Below, piece by piece: positions 21,300-29,187 of a stretch of 64,000 nucleotides of DNA (position 1 is the first letter of the stretch; every line of letters starts with the position of its first letter). A model generated the notes under the pieces. The model had not been told where the DNA came from and searched no databases. It was given only the letters and a program-made list of their open reading frames with translations. Source of the stretch: a virus; IMG/VR virus record IMGVR_UViG_3300028800_000009, positions 1-64,000 of that record; one strand, given 5' to 3'. Both the position numbers and the translations under genes were made by a program.

Positions 21300-21508
21300 C
21301 CGCCACAAATCGCGTGCTTGAGCTGTTGCAGATTGCGGGGTCGCACGGCGCGACAACGGCGGAAATTTCTCGGGTATGCCATGTACGGTTCTTCCTGGCG
21401 CGAATCTTGATGATGGCCGAATATCGAAAAGTTGTGACAAGCGAATTTGATCCCGGTGGCGCTCAGCGCCTGCGCCGATACTGGCTTTCTTCCCTCAAAC
21501 CTAGATAG
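21296..21508 (+). CDS. Small winged-helix-like protein (70 aa)
   Basis: GTG start coupled to the previous stop. VLELLQIAGSHGATTAEISR followed by VRFFLARILMMAEYRKVVTS fits helix, turn, recognition helix; the RRYWLSSLKP end could be the wing. It may be DNA-binding; no named family. Confidence 0.5.
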   Translation: MTATNRVLELLQIAGSHGATTAEISRVCHVRFFLARILMMAEYRKVVTSEFDPGGAQRLRRYWLSSLKPR

Positions 21509-21514
21509 GCCCCG

Positions 21515-21700
21515 ATGAGCGACCTCGCGCCTGATGTCGTCAGACTGGTGATTGCGGCCCGAATGGTTGCGTTCGGCGATAGCGCCCCTGACCATGCGGC
21601 CATTCGCGAGCTTGACCAAGCGAGCGAAGCATTCGCCGACCGCGTGCCCTGGCATGATGAGCCCTCTGTCGATCGCTGTCACCGCGCCTGCTGCTGGTAG
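21515..21700 (+). CDS. Conserved small phage protein (61 aa)
   Basis: The pattern VVRLVIAARMVAFGD, then ELDQASEAFADRVPWHDEP, is familiar from alphaproteobacterial phages and prophages, where it has no assigned role. Ends with a Cys-rich HRACCW. Supports an alphaproteobacterial host. Confidence 0.6.
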   Translation: MSDLAPDVVRLVIAARMVAFGDSAPDHAAIRELDQASEAFADRVPWHDEPSVDRCHRACCW

Positions 21701-21709
21701 GGCGAGTTC

Positions 21710-21781
21710 ATGTGCGACGATGCGCGCGAAGCTGGAACGGTCGAGATGACAGTCGCTGAGTTGCGCGGGGCTAGATGTTGA
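21710..21781 (+). CDS. Possible 23-aa peptide upstream of dam
   Basis: ATG 21710 to TGA 21779-21781, which overlaps ATG 21781 by one base. It may couple translation to the methylase. There is no other support. Confidence 0.2.
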   Translation: MCDDAREAGTVEMTVAELRGARC

Positions 21782-22497
21782 TGCGGTATTTTGGGGGCAA
21801 GCAGAGAATAGCCCATCGGTTGGCGGCGGTTCTTACCCCGCTTGCTATACAGCGCGGTAACTACGTTGAGCCTTTTGTTGGTGGTGCTGCGGTAATATCG
21901 CACGTTTCCGCGCCCGTCAGGATAGCCTCAGACAGCAATTTGGCTTTGATAACTATGTGGAGTGCGCTTGCGGCAGGGTGGTCCCCGCCAGAGGATGTTT
22001 CAGAAGCGACATACGCCTCTATAAAGACCGCCGCAGACCCCAAAGACCCACTCACGGCCTTCATTGGGTTTGGGGTTTCTTTTGCCGGGAAGTGGTTTGG
22101 CGGCTACGCGAGAGGCGGCGCAGGAAGAAATTACGCGGCAAATGCCGCCTCGTCATTGAGAAGAAAGATGCGTGGCTTAGAAGGGGTGCGGTGGATAGCG
22201 GGCGACTATCGGGTATGCCCTACTCCTCCCGGGGCTGTCATCTATTGTGACCCTCCTTATGCTGGGACAACTCAGTATGGCGCTGTAGCGCCGTTTTTGT
22301 GGTCCGAGTTTTGGGCTTGGTGTCTTGCCAAACATGATGCTGGAAACGCAGTTTTTGTTTCCGAATACGCCGCCCCCGAAACCTTTCGAGCGATCCTCAC
22401 GATCCCCGTTAAGACTGACATTCGAACAAAGGCGAACGGGAAGGAGCAACGACTAGAAAAGCTGTTTGTCCCTAATAAGGGTAGCTCTTATGGGTAA
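21775..22497 (+). CDS. dam: Dam-type N6-adenine DNA methyltransferase (D12 class)
   Basis: 240 aa (239 or 238 if a later ATG is used; ATG 21781 gives the typical MRYFGGKQRIA start). YFGGK is the D12-class N-terminal motif, VEPFVGGAAV the SAM-binding motif, and VIYCDPPYAGT catalytic motif IV DPPY. Methylates adenine N6, probably in a short site such as GATC or similar. Lower GC and different codon choice from the replication genes suggest independent acquisition. A GGCGCT/AGCGCC hairpin followed by T5 occurs inside it (22279-22297). Confidence 0.85.
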   Translation: MLMRYFGGKQRIAHRLAAVLTPLAIQRGNYVEPFVGGAAVISHVSAPVRIASDSNLALITMWSALAAGWSPPEDVSEATYASIKTAADPKDPLTAFIGFGVSFAGKWFGGYARGGAGRNYAANAASSLRRKMRGLEGVRWIAGDYRVCPTPPGAVIYCDPPYAGTTQYGAVAPFLWSEFWAWCLAKHDAGNAVFVSEYAAPETFRAILTIPVKTDIRTKANGKEQRLEKLFVPNKGSSYG

Positions 22498-22541
22498 TAG
22501 CCGGATAAGCATGAAACAGTTACTAGGAAAGGGCCACTAAC

Positions 22542-22730
22542 ATGACCATGATCAGCCATAACGTCCGCGTCTATCTCTCTTCGCCAAAAGAGGATGTGAG
22601 TGGCGAGCTACGCCAGCAAAGCATCGAAGGCGTGTGGATTTATTGCGGCTTCCAGGAGCAGGCGAAGCTTCGGTTTTACCCGCAGCATCGCATCGTCGAA
22701 ATTCAAGACAATGGGTACGTGCACCGATGA
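22542..22730 (+). CDS. Hypothetical protein (62 aa)
   Basis: Beta-rich small protein (VRVYLSSPKEDVSGELR; GVWIYCGFQEQAKLRFYPQH). Alternative start at the second Met. Overlaps the next gene by 4 bases. Unknown. Confidence 0.55.
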   Translation: MTMISHNVRVYLSSPKEDVSGELRQQSIEGVWIYCGFQEQAKLRFYPQHRIVEIQDNGYVHR

Positions 22731-22960
22731 GAACCTTCCTTGAGGATTTAGCGGCCGTTCACAGCGAGAATTGGATGACCGTCGGCGGAAAACCTTTCGC
22801 GATTGAAGCATCGCTCCGGCTCACCCAATTGCATGCCGCGCTTTTAACCGCCAAGGACACAATCAAGGCGCTTCACGGACCGATCGCGTGGGATATTTAT
22901 GATGAGCACTCGCCGGAAATGAAACAGATTAATGCGGCGCTCGAAAAGGCAAAGACGTGA
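22727..22960 (+). CDS. Hypothetical protein (77 aa)
   Basis: ATG 22727 in an ATGA overlap. Mostly helical (LRLTQLHAALLTAKDTIKAL). Stop overlaps the next start as GTGA. Not recognised. Confidence 0.55.
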   Translation: MRTFLEDLAAVHSENWMTVGGKPFAIEASLRLTQLHAALLTAKDTIKALHGPIAWDIYDEHSPEMKQINAALEKAKT

Positions 22961-23235
22961 CCGGACATTGCCCGCGCGGGATATCGGATTGCGACTGCGG
23001 CTCTGCATACTGCGAACGCCGCAAGCCGAAGGCTCGGAGACAACCAATGAGCTTGGATGGGGCACTTGCCACGATTCTCGGATCGAAGATCGCGCACGAT
23101 ATAACCATGTCGCAGGGCCGGCATTGGGCAGTTGTCGCGGCGATGGCTCGTGCGACCACGGACCAAGACCCCGAAGCAATCCGCGTCTTGCGCGAGCATG
23201 TTGCCGCGCGCCGAAAGGAAACAGCCCATGAATGA
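22957..23235 (+). CDS. Two-part small protein: Cys-rich head, helical tail (92 aa)
   Basis: Residues 1-28 (GHCPRGISDCDCGSAYCERR) form a Cys-rich unit found as a stand-alone peptide in phages. Residues 31-92 form a helical unit beginning at an internal ATG 23047 with GGAG upstream. The tail (HDITMSQGRHWAVVAAMARA and on) is nearly identical to the protein at 24811, so it may be an independently translated gene or a fusion. Confidence 0.55.
   Translation: MTGHCPRGISDCDCGSAYCERRKPKARRQPMSLDGALATILGSKIAHDITMSQGRHWAVVAAMARATTDQDPEAIRVLREHVAARRKETAHE
23091..23215. repeat. ~125-bp imperfect direct repeat, copy 1
   Basis: Aligns without gaps to 24843-24967 (offset 1752) with about a dozen mismatches. 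Both copies encode the same helical domain in frame, so this is a gene-segment duplication under protein-level constraint. Confidence 0.85.
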
Positions 23236-23395
23236 CCGCCTCGAATATCGCCGTTCGCTAGGTTTGCCCGATCTGGGGTTAGACGAGAAAGTGACGTGCC
23301 CGCGCTGTGGTGAAGAGCGCGACCGCGAGACGCCGATGGCCTGTGAGGACTTCGATTGTCCGACCGCAGCAGACATCAATTTGCGCAACCGCTAG
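23228..23395 (+). CDS. Zinc-ribbon small protein (55 aa)
   Basis: ATG 23228 overlaps the previous stop by 8 bases. VTCPRCGEERDRETPMACED followed by FDCP gives CxxC plus two further Cys, a likely zinc ribbon. Ends TAG. Function unknown. Confidence 0.55.
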   Translation: MNDRLEYRRSLGLPDLGLDEKVTCPRCGEERDRETPMACEDFDCPTAADINLRNR

Positions 23396-23419
23396 AAAGT
23401 CAAGAAAGGCCCGACCGAA

Positions 23420-23605
23420 ATGCCGCAGCTAATGGAAGTCCGTTTTGTTTTTCATGCCCTTGAGCAATGGGATGGTTCGAAGTGGAACCCCGTCCCGAAT
23501 TTGACGCCGGGGCAAGATCAGAGAGGCGGCAAGATGCATTTCGATGTCGAGGACTGTGATCGCTCGCTTGATGCGGTCGAACGCGCTCTTAACCCAAATC
23601 GATAA
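23420..23605 (+). CDS. Hypothetical protein (61 aa)
   Basis: ATG behind AAAGGCCCGACCGAA. EVRFVFHALEQWDGSKWNPV is beta-like, followed by a C-terminal helix. No family recognised. Confidence 0.5.
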   Translation: MPQLMEVRFVFHALEQWDGSKWNPVPNLTPGQDQRGGKMHFDVEDCDRSLDAVERALNPNR

Positions 23606-23615
23606 GGGGCCGCCA

Positions 23616-23732
23616 ATGAAGATCACGCAGCCGCAGAAGAAAGCGCTTCAGCTAATCGATGGTGGTTATGTGAAGCACTGCCATCCCTTCACCTTCACAA
23701 CGGCGCACAGCGCCACAGGACGCGCGGCATGA
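23616..23732 (+). CDS. Hypothetical protein (38 aa)
   Basis: ATG 23616, TGA in an ATGA overlap with the next gene. ITQPQKKALQLIDGGYVKHC resembles the first helices of a small winged helix; the rest is short. Confidence 0.45.
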   Translation: MKITQPQKKALQLIDGGYVKHCHPFTFTTAHSATGRAA

Positions 23733-23983
23733 GCGGCCGCCCAGACTGGGATAATCAATTCGCCGAAAGCGAGGATGAGCGCAATGCGCGCCTGCGGCTG
23801 AAGCGGCAGTTGAGATATGACAAGGAAAGGCGAACAATCGTAAGTCCTGATCCGCGTGACCCAGATTATATGCGCGTCGGCATGTTCGTCCTGCACAATT
23901 GCTCGCGTTGCAAAGACGGCAGGGTGCCATGCGCCGTCGGCAATCCTCATCAGTGCGAATACCCACACGCTCGAAACGATTAA
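23729..23983 (+). CDS. Cys-rich hypothetical protein (84 aa)
   Basis: Charged N-terminus (ERNARLRLKRQLRYDKERR), then a metal-site-like C-terminus: HNCSRCKDGRVPC and HQCEYPHARN. Likely zinc-binding. Translationally coupled to the 38-aa gene upstream. Confidence 0.55.
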   Translation: MSGRPDWDNQFAESEDERNARLRLKRQLRYDKERRTIVSPDPRDPDYMRVGMFVLHNCSRCKDGRVPCAVGNPHQCEYPHARND

Positions 23984-24010
23984 GTCAGGAAAGGCCCGAA
24001 AGGAAAATCC

Positions 24011-24793
24011 ATGACCGACCTCATCGCCTACCACAACGACCCCGCGCTCAAATCCTTCGTCCTCGCGCAGCTCGTCGAGCACCGCGAGCACGACAAACTG
24101 GTCAAGGGCCAGTATTGGGAGAATGGTAAAGGCTGCGCGGTTGGCTGCACGCTTGAAGCCGTGCGCCTGCATAAAGGCAACGCCGCGAAGATTGCTCACA
24201 ACAAGCACGCGCTCTATGAGGCCGAGCTTGGTATTCCAATGATCCTCGCGCGCCTGGAGGACAAGCACTTCGAGGAACTGAGCAATGGCGACAGCCAAGC
24301 ATGGCCCGAGCGGTTTATTTCGGCGATCAAACCCGGTGCCAATCTCGCGATGATCTGGCCGCGGTACGCACTCTGGCTATTGAGTGAGGAATTGCCGCAA
24401 CGCGCCAAACGACCGGCTACGGTCGCGTCTCTTGCTGAAGTCGCGGCGCTCTACCGTGAATGGATGGAGGGCGCGAAGCCCAGCGCGGAGCGCTGGCTGA
24501 GCGCCCGTAGAAACGCCGCCGACGCCTACGCCGCCGACGCCGACGCCGCCGCCGCCGCCGTCTACGCCGCCGTCTACGCCGACGCCGACGCCGTCTACGC
24601 CGACGCCGACGCCGCCTACGACGCCGCCGACGCCGCCGCCGACGCCGCCGTCTACGCCGCCGTCTACGCCGACGCCGACGCCGACGCCGACGCCGCCGTC
24701 TACGCCGCCGCCGACGCCGCCGTCTACGCCGCTCGCGCTTCCTTCTGGAAGCGCTCGGCAGACAAGATCATCGAATTACTTGAAGCCGCGTAA
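24011..24793 (+). CDS. Ala-rich repeat phage protein (260 aa)
   Basis: Residues 1-165 are a conserved globular part (LIAYHNDPALKSFVLAQLVE; GCAVGCTLEAVRLHKGN; WPRYALWLLSEELPQRA). Residues about 170-245 are low complexity made of Ala with periodic Asp, Tyr and Val (AADAYAADADAA type), probably a long amphipathic helix. A final helix closes the protein. Similar proteins with AA-D/Y-A repeats are widespread in phages and without known function. Confidence 0.65.
   Translation: MTDLIAYHNDPALKSFVLAQLVEHREHDKLVKGQYWENGKGCAVGCTLEAVRLHKGNAAKIAHNKHALYEAELGIPMILARLEDKHFEELSNGDSQAWPERFISAIKPGANLAMIWPRYALWLLSEELPQRAKRPATVASLAEVAALYREWMEGAKPSAERWLSARRNAADAYAADADAAAAAVYAAVYADADAVYADADAAYDAADAAADAAVYAAVYADADADADAAVYAAADAAVYAARASFWKRSADKIIELLEAA
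24516..24732 (+). repeat. Trinucleotide/hexanucleotide tandem array (GCCGAC/GCCTAC/GCCGTC)
   Basis: More than 200 bases built almost only from GCC alternating with GAC, TAC or GTC codons, encoding the Ala-rich segment. Such arrays expand and contract readily by slippage. Confidence 0.95.
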
Positions 24794-24810
24794 AGTCAGG
24801 AAGGGTCCGC

Positions 24811-24978
24811 ATGAGAACGCTTGAAGAAATCCGCCGCACGCTCGCGCACGACATCACCATGTCGCAAGGACGGCATTGGGCGGTTGTCGCGGCGGTGGCT
24901 CGTGCGACCACGGATCAAGACCCCGAAGCAATCCGCGTCTTGCGCGAGCACGTTGCCTCAACTCGAAAGAAAGCATGA
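24811..24978 (+). CDS. Paralogous helical small protein (55 aa)
   Basis: ATG behind AGGAAGGGTCCGC, ending TGA 24976. From residue 12 on (AHDITMSQGRHWAVVAAVAR then ATTDQDPEAIRVLREHVA) it matches the C-terminal half of the protein at 22957-23235. Here it stands alone with its own start, supporting separate translation of that half. Confidence 0.6.
   Translation: MRTLEEIRRTLAHDITMSQGRHWAVVAAVARATTDQDPEAIRVLREHVASTRKKA
24843..24967. repeat. ~125-bp imperfect direct repeat, copy 2
   Basis: Partner of 23091-23215. Changes are mostly synonymous or conservative, showing duplication followed by selection on the protein. Confidence 0.85.
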
Positions 24979-24988
24979 AAGGCCGCCC

Positions 24989-25039
24989 ATGAGCGTCATC
25001 GAAGAAATCGCAGCCGAGCGCGGCATCAAGACCAAATAG
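24989..25039 (+). CDS. 16-codon open frame, probable gene remnant
   Basis: MSVIEEIAAERGIKTK then TAG. It looks like the N-terminus of a longer phage protein cut short. Ribosome-binding site AAAGG is weak. It may be a remnant rather than a gene. Confidence 0.25.
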   Translation: MSVIEEIAAERGIKTK

Positions 25040-25058
25040 TCAGGAAGGGTCAGACCCG

Positions 25059-26126
25059 ATGGGCATGCCCGACAAGAGCCTAACCGAAGAGCAAGAGAGG
25101 ATCGCCGAAGCGGTTCGCGACTTCGTTACGACCGCTTCGCCCGGAGATTTCTTCGTTATCCAAGGTCTCGCCGGGACCGGTAAGACAACCTTGATGACCT
25201 CTCTCGATCTTCCAGGAGCAGTCCTCGTCGCGCCGACCGGGAAGGCTGCATCGGTCCTCCGCGCGAAGTCCGACCGCGACGCGATGACGATTCATTCCGC
25301 GATCTACAACTTCTGTGGGACCAAGACCGACGAAAACGGGAAGCTCGTTCCCATCTTCGTCGATAAGGATTTTGTCTCGCTCCCGCTCGTGCTACTCGAC
25401 GAATCGAGCATGGTTGGTCAATCCTTAGCGACCGATCTCCTCGCGACCGGCGCCGTCGTCGTCGCTTTCGGCGACCCTGGGCAATTGCCGCCGGTCAAAG
25501 ATCGCCAGTTCTTTAATTCGCCGGACGCGACCCTACGCGAAATCCATCGGCAGGCCCTCGATTCGCCAATCATAAGACAAGCTCACCGTATCCGTAACGG
25601 CGAGCGTGCCGTTACGGATGGCGACGGCTTCGTATGCCTTCCATCCTCCCGCGGGCTCGACCTAACATCCTTCGGTATCGTCCTCTGCTGGACGAACAAG
25701 ACGCGGACGGCGCTTAATTCGATCATACGAAAAGCGAAGGGTATAGAAGGCCCTTCGCTTTTCCCAGGCGAGCCCGTGATGTGTCTTCGGAACGACTACG
25801 CTCGGGGTATCTTTAACGGAGAGATATATCGGGTTGCGAAGGAGCGCGCGCCGGGGACGACCCTATGGCTAGAGGGCGGATCGGTCATTCCTAAAGCCAA
25901 GGTCGAGCGGTTCGACGGCGACTTCGACAAAGAGGACGACGAGACGACGCCGTTCGCGCTCGCTTACGCTTCGACGTGCCACAAATTCCAGGGTAGTGAA
26001 GAAGAGCGCGTCCTCGTCTTCGACGAGATGGGTTCCGATCGTCAAGAGCGAGCGCGCTGGCTCTATACCGCCGTGACCCGCGCGCGGAGCCACGTTACGG
26101 TCGTACGGCCGGAGGATTGGGGATGA
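25059..26126 (+). CDS. RecD/Dda-like ATP-dependent DNA helicase
   Basis: 355 aa superfamily 1 helicase. Motif I GLAGTGKTTL, Ia APTGKAAS, II LLDESSMVG, III FGDPGQLPPV, IV region REIHRQ, V STCHKFQGSE, VI LYTAVTRAR. This is the Dda/RecD2-like type with 5'-3' polarity. It likely unwinds DNA at phage forks or during recombination. Starts a second replication block after the accessory island and overlaps the nuclease gene (ATGA). Three inverted repeats lie in the coding sequence. Confidence 0.9.
   Translation: MGMPDKSLTEEQERIAEAVRDFVTTASPGDFFVIQGLAGTGKTTLMTSLDLPGAVLVAPTGKAASVLRAKSDRDAMTIHSAIYNFCGTKTDENGKLVPIFVDKDFVSLPLVLLDESSMVGQSLATDLLATGAVVVAFGDPGQLPPVKDRQFFNSPDATLREIHRQALDSPIIRQAHRIRNGERAVTDGDGFVCLPSSRGLDLTSFGIVLCWTNKTRTALNSIIRKAKGIEGPSLFPGEPVMCLRNDYARGIFNGEIYRVAKERAPGTTLWLEGGSVIPKAKVERFDGDFDKEDDETTPFALAYASTCHKFQGSEEERVLVFDEMGSDRQERARWLYTAVTRARSHVTVVRPEDWG
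25106..25139. repeat. Intragenic inverted repeat 26 (RecD-like gene)
   Basis: CGAAGCGGT / ACCGCTTCG, 9 bp perfect, 16-base loop. Confidence 0.9.
25590..25619. repeat. Intragenic inverted repeat 27 (RecD-like gene)
   Basis: ATCCGTAACGGC / GCCGTTACGGAT, 12 bp perfect, 6-base loop. Confidence 0.97.
25729..25763. repeat. Intragenic inverted repeat 28 (RecD-like gene)
   Basis: GAAAAGCGAAGGG / CCCTTCGCTTTTC, 13 bp perfect, 9-base loop. Confidence 0.97.
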
Positions 26127-26572
26127 GCGGCTCCGAGGACTCACTCTGGAAAATGGAGCGCGATAAGCTCTCCTCATTTGGCATTCTTAAACGGATCGAG
26201 CACAAGCACGAGCTAGGCTGGCCCGACGTCCTCTACGTTCTCCGCCGGCCGGCGCCGTTTCACGATCAGCGCGCGACGGGTTTCATAGAGAACAAGCAGC
26301 TCGACGGGTGGCCTATTCGCGCAAGCTCGGTAGTAAGGATACCGAGCTTGACGCGAGACCAAGCTAACTGGCTCGGGGCTTGGAGCAAGGCGGGTGGCCG
26401 AGCGGCCCTAGGTCTTCAAGTCGGGTCCGAATACCTCTTCTTCTCGGGCTCGGTCGTCGGGCCGATATTCCTCGATAACCCCTTACCGCAAGCAGCGGTA
26501 AGGGGTTATGCCGGGCTTATAATGTCCGACGGCTTCAGGGTCGCCGACGCCCTAAAGTTCCTGGCGGGCTGA
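26123..26572 (+). CDS. Probable PD-(D/E)XK nuclease (149 aa)
   Basis: ATG 26123 coupled to the helicase stop. LGWPDVLYVLRR supplies the catalytic Asp after a Gly-Trp-Pro, GFIENKQLDGWP gives the E-x-K, and TRDQANWLGAWSKAGGRAAL matches the Q-containing helix and basic strand of VRR-NUC or Holliday-resolvase-like phage nucleases. Joint position with the helicase suggests processing of replication or recombination intermediates. Two strong hairpin repeats in the coding region. Confidence 0.7.
   Translation: MSGSEDSLWKMERDKLSSFGILKRIEHKHELGWPDVLYVLRRPAPFHDQRATGFIENKQLDGWPIRASSVVRIPSLTRDQANWLGAWSKAGGRAALGLQVGSEYLFFSGSVVGPIFLDNPLPQAAVRGYAGLIMSDGFRVADALKFLAG
26322..26350. repeat. Intragenic inverted repeat 29 (nuclease gene)
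   Basis: CAAGCTCGGTA / TACCGAGCTTG, 11 bp perfect, 7-base loop, extended by CGCG/CGCG beyond a one-base bulge. Confidence 0.97.
26475..26509. repeat. Intragenic inverted repeat 30 (nuclease gene)
   Basis: ATAACCCCTTACCGC / GCGGTAAGGGGTTAT, 15 bp perfect, loop AAGCA. Uses TTA, CAA, GCA, GTA and AGG codons. Confidence 0.98.
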
Positions 26573-26581
26573 AGATGGCAC

Positions 26582-26640
26582 TTTACGGAATCTTAACGTC
26601 CGGCTACTATCCTCCGGTCGAACTTAACCGGGAGAATTAG
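26582..26640 (+). promoter_or_regulatory. Candidate sigma70-like phage promoter plus leader element
   Basis: TTTACG (26582-26587), 17-base spacer, TACTAT (26605-26610), then AACCGGGAGAATTAG (26626-26640) directly before ATG 26643. It drives the reductase operon. Confidence 0.6.
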
Positions 26641-26642
26641 AG

Positions 26643-27044
26643 ATGCTTAAGAAAACCGAAGCCAAGCCATTTTCAGTCATACTGACCATTCCGGCGGACC
26701 GCATCGCGAACATGATGATCTCGTTCGTCGAGAGCGGCGATCCCGTCACGCACGCCTCTAAGGGAGGCTGGTGCGCCGGGATCAGCCTTAAGTTCCACAC
26801 ATTCCCCCTCTGGTACGCCAGCCCGGAGACCTGGTCAAACGACTTTACCGTCGCGGTCGACGAGGTCGGGGACGGGAAAATAAAAACCCACTTCATACGC
26901 CGCGCCGACCTCGTCCGCGGCCTGGCGATCCTCGCCGAAAAGTATCCGGATCACTTCGCTATGATCCTACGGGACGACACCGACGCGCCGTGCGCGGACC
27001 TCTTCGTTCAGTGCGTCCTCTTCGGGGAGGAAAAATATGCTTGA
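26643..27044 (+). CDS. Hypothetical protein (133 aa)
   Basis: First gene after a promoter. Starts MLKKTEAKPFSVILTIPADR; mixed alpha/beta, with HASKGGWCAGISLKF and a C-terminal ADLFVQCVLFGEE strand. Similar small proteins sit beside phage nucleotide-metabolism genes. Overlaps the next gene by 8 bases. Confidence 0.6.
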   Translation: MLKKTEAKPFSVILTIPADRIANMMISFVESGDPVTHASKGGWCAGISLKFHTFPLWYASPETWSNDFTVAVDEVGDGKIKTHFIRRADLVRGLAILAEKYPDHFAMILRDDTDAPCADLFVQCVLFGEEKYA

Positions 27045-27453
27045 CCGCGTCCGAATCGGCGACCGCGTCCTCGAAGCAAGGGCGCCCTGGACCGGAGCGT
27101 GGGTCGTAACCGACCTACGGGTACGCCCAGGCCGTGCCGGCGAGAGCTGGCTATCCATCACCTACACCCAGTACGGTATCCGCTCCGTCTCCTCGACCGA
27201 GCGTCTCGTCGCCGCCCCGGAGGGTTGGGAAGACCCGCCTAAGCGACCGCTCTCCAAACGGCTTTTGAGGCCCGAGGATTACGGGGTCTGGGAGCGCCAG
27301 CTCGAAGACGACCCGGAATATCAGGCCGCGCTCGCGGACTTCCGGCAACGGTACGCGGACTGGGCCGAGAGGTTCCTCCCCTCACTCGGGCTCGCCGAGC
27401 ACGCCCGCCTCGCGCGCCAGCTTGTCGATTCGTTAGAAATGGAGAAGACATGA
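27037..27453 (+). CDS. Hypothetical protein (138 aa)
   Basis: N-terminal beta-rich part (VRIGDRVLEARAPWTGAWVV), acidic helical C-terminus (LEDDPEYQAALADFRQRYAD). ATGA overlap with the reductase gene. Unknown; possibly an accessory of the reductase by position only. Confidence 0.6.
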   Translation: MLDRVRIGDRVLEARAPWTGAWVVTDLRVRPGRAGESWLSITYTQYGIRSVSSTERLVAAPEGWEDPPKRPLSKRLLRPEDYGVWERQLEDDPEYQAALADFRQRYADWAERFLPSLGLAEHARLARQLVDSLEMEKT

Positions 27454-29183
27454 CGGTAAATCAATACGGCCCAAAGACGAAGGCCGCCGACGCCCTCCAC
27501 GCGATGAAGTACCGTACCGAGGGCGAGAGTTTCCGCGAGGCGGCCCAACGGGTTGCGTTCGCGCTGAAAGACGACGACCGTCACTATCACGAGTTACGCG
27601 AGATTCTCCTGGCGATGAGGTTCATGCCGGCTGGCCGCGTTCAGAACGCGATGGGCGCCTCGCGAATGACGACCCCCTACAATTGCTTCGTATCGGGGAC
27701 GATCGCTGATTCCTACGTTGAAGGGTCGGGGAGCATCATGGCGAGGGCTCACGAGGCGGCCGCGACGATGAGGATGGGTGGTGGGATCGGTTACGACTTC
27801 TCGACGCTCCGGCCGCGCGGGTTCATGGTCTCAAAGCTCGGAAGCCAGTCAACGGGACCGGTTAGCTTTATGGATATCTTCAACGCGGTCTGCCTCGCGA
27901 CGAGTTCGAGCGGCCACCGGCGCGGCGCACAGATGGGCGTGATGAGGGTCGATCATCCCGATATCGAAGAGTTCGTCCGCGCCAAGCAGAACGAGGATCG
28001 TCTGAGAGGCTTTAACCTCTCGATCGCCGTGACGGACGAATTCATGGAGGCGGCCCTATCAGGGAAACCCTTCCGTTTAAGGTGGCAGCCGGACGCCTCT
28101 CGCGACGCGCTCGGGGAGCGCGAGATCGACGCCGCCGAGCTTTGGGAAAAGATTATGCGCTCGACCTGGGACTGGGCCGAGCCGGGAGTCATCTTCATCG
28201 ACCGGGTCAACCGGATGAATAACCTCTACTACGCCGAGACCATCGCCGCGACCAACCCGTGCGGCGAGCAACCACTGCCGCCCTATGGCGCGTGCCTCCT
28301 TGGGAGTATCAACCTCCCGGCTTATTTAGTAAAGGGACCCGGTGGATACTCTTTCGACTATGACCTCCTCAAACGTGATATTCCGATCGTCGTCCGCGGG
28401 ATGGATAACGTCGTCGATCGTGCGCGCTACCCGCTCCCGGAGCAACGCGTCGAGGCCGTGACCAAGCGGCGAATGGGGATAGGCGTGATGGGACTCGCCA
28501 ACGCGCTTGAAGCGCTAGGATATCCCTACGGCGCCCCCGAGTTCCTGGCGCTCGAAGGGAATCTTCTGGCCTTTATTAACGCTGAATGCTACCGCGCGAG
28601 CGTGGATCTGGCGCGGGAGAAGGGGTCGTTCCCGCGGTTCGACGTCGAGAAACATCTCGCCGGCGAATTCGTAAGGAATCTTCCGGAGGATATCGTCGCC
28701 GGGATACGTCGTTACGGGATACGGAACTCGCACCTCACGAGCATCGCGCCGACCGGAACGATCAGTATGTGTTGCGATAACGTCAGCGGGGGAATCGAGC
28801 CGGTCTTCAGTTACGTTATCGAGCGGCCGATCAATACGCCGGACGGGACGATGATGGCGAAGATCGAGGACTACGGGTATGCCGCCCTCGGGGTTAGCGG
28901 AAAGCGGTTCGACGAAGTCTCGGTCGACGAGCACGTCGACGTTCTCGTCGCAGCCCAGAGGCACGTCGATAGCTCGGTGAGCAAAACGTGTAACGTCCCG
29001 TCGTCGACACCATGGGCCAGCTTCAAGGATATCTACCGGCGAGCGTGGGAGGAGGGCGCAAAGAGCTGCTCGACCTTTACGAACGGCGGCCGGCGCGGGG
29101 GTCTTCTCTCCGCGGCCGAGGGAAGTCGAGAAGAGGCGGCCTGTACGATCGACCCAGAGACGGGCATCCGGAGCTGCGAATAA
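27450..29183 (+). CDS. nrdJ: Adenosylcobalamin-dependent (class II) ribonucleotide reductase
   Basis: 577 aa. PYNCFVSGT and NPCGEQPLPPYGACLLGSIN carry redox and radical-site cysteines. MRMGGGIGYDFSTLRPRG, RRGAQMGVMRVDHPDI and SIAPTGTISM are typical of NrdJ. A C-terminal Cys lies in IRSCE. Reduces ribonucleotides to deoxyribonucleotides using B12, needing no NrdB subunit or oxygen. It supplies dNTPs for the polymerase. The length suits monomeric or compact phage NrdJ. Ends the operon started at 26582. Notably this long gene lacks the inverted repeats seen in its neighbours. Confidence 0.92.
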   Translation: MTVNQYGPKTKAADALHAMKYRTEGESFREAAQRVAFALKDDDRHYHELREILLAMRFMPAGRVQNAMGASRMTTPYNCFVSGTIADSYVEGSGSIMARAHEAAATMRMGGGIGYDFSTLRPRGFMVSKLGSQSTGPVSFMDIFNAVCLATSSSGHRRGAQMGVMRVDHPDIEEFVRAKQNEDRLRGFNLSIAVTDEFMEAALSGKPFRLRWQPDASRDALGEREIDAAELWEKIMRSTWDWAEPGVIFIDRVNRMNNLYYAETIAATNPCGEQPLPPYGACLLGSINLPAYLVKGPGGYSFDYDLLKRDIPIVVRGMDNVVDRARYPLPEQRVEAVTKRRMGIGVMGLANALEALGYPYGAPEFLALEGNLLAFINAECYRASVDLAREKGSFPRFDVEKHLAGEFVRNLPEDIVAGIRRYGIRNSHLTSIAPTGTISMCCDNVSGGIEPVFSYVIERPINTPDGTMMAKIEDYGYAALGVSGKRFDEVSVDEHVDVLVAAQRHVDSSVSKTCNVPSSTPWASFKDIYRRAWEEGAKSCSTFTNGGRRGGLLSAAEGSREEAACTIDPETGIRSCE

Positions 29184-29187
29184 TCCC

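Noticed and set aside
22279-22297. Terminator-like hairpin with T5 inside the dam gene
   Set aside because: Stem is 6 bp with a 2-base loop in the middle of conserved coding sequence; probably chance. It is shorter than the inverted repeats reported.
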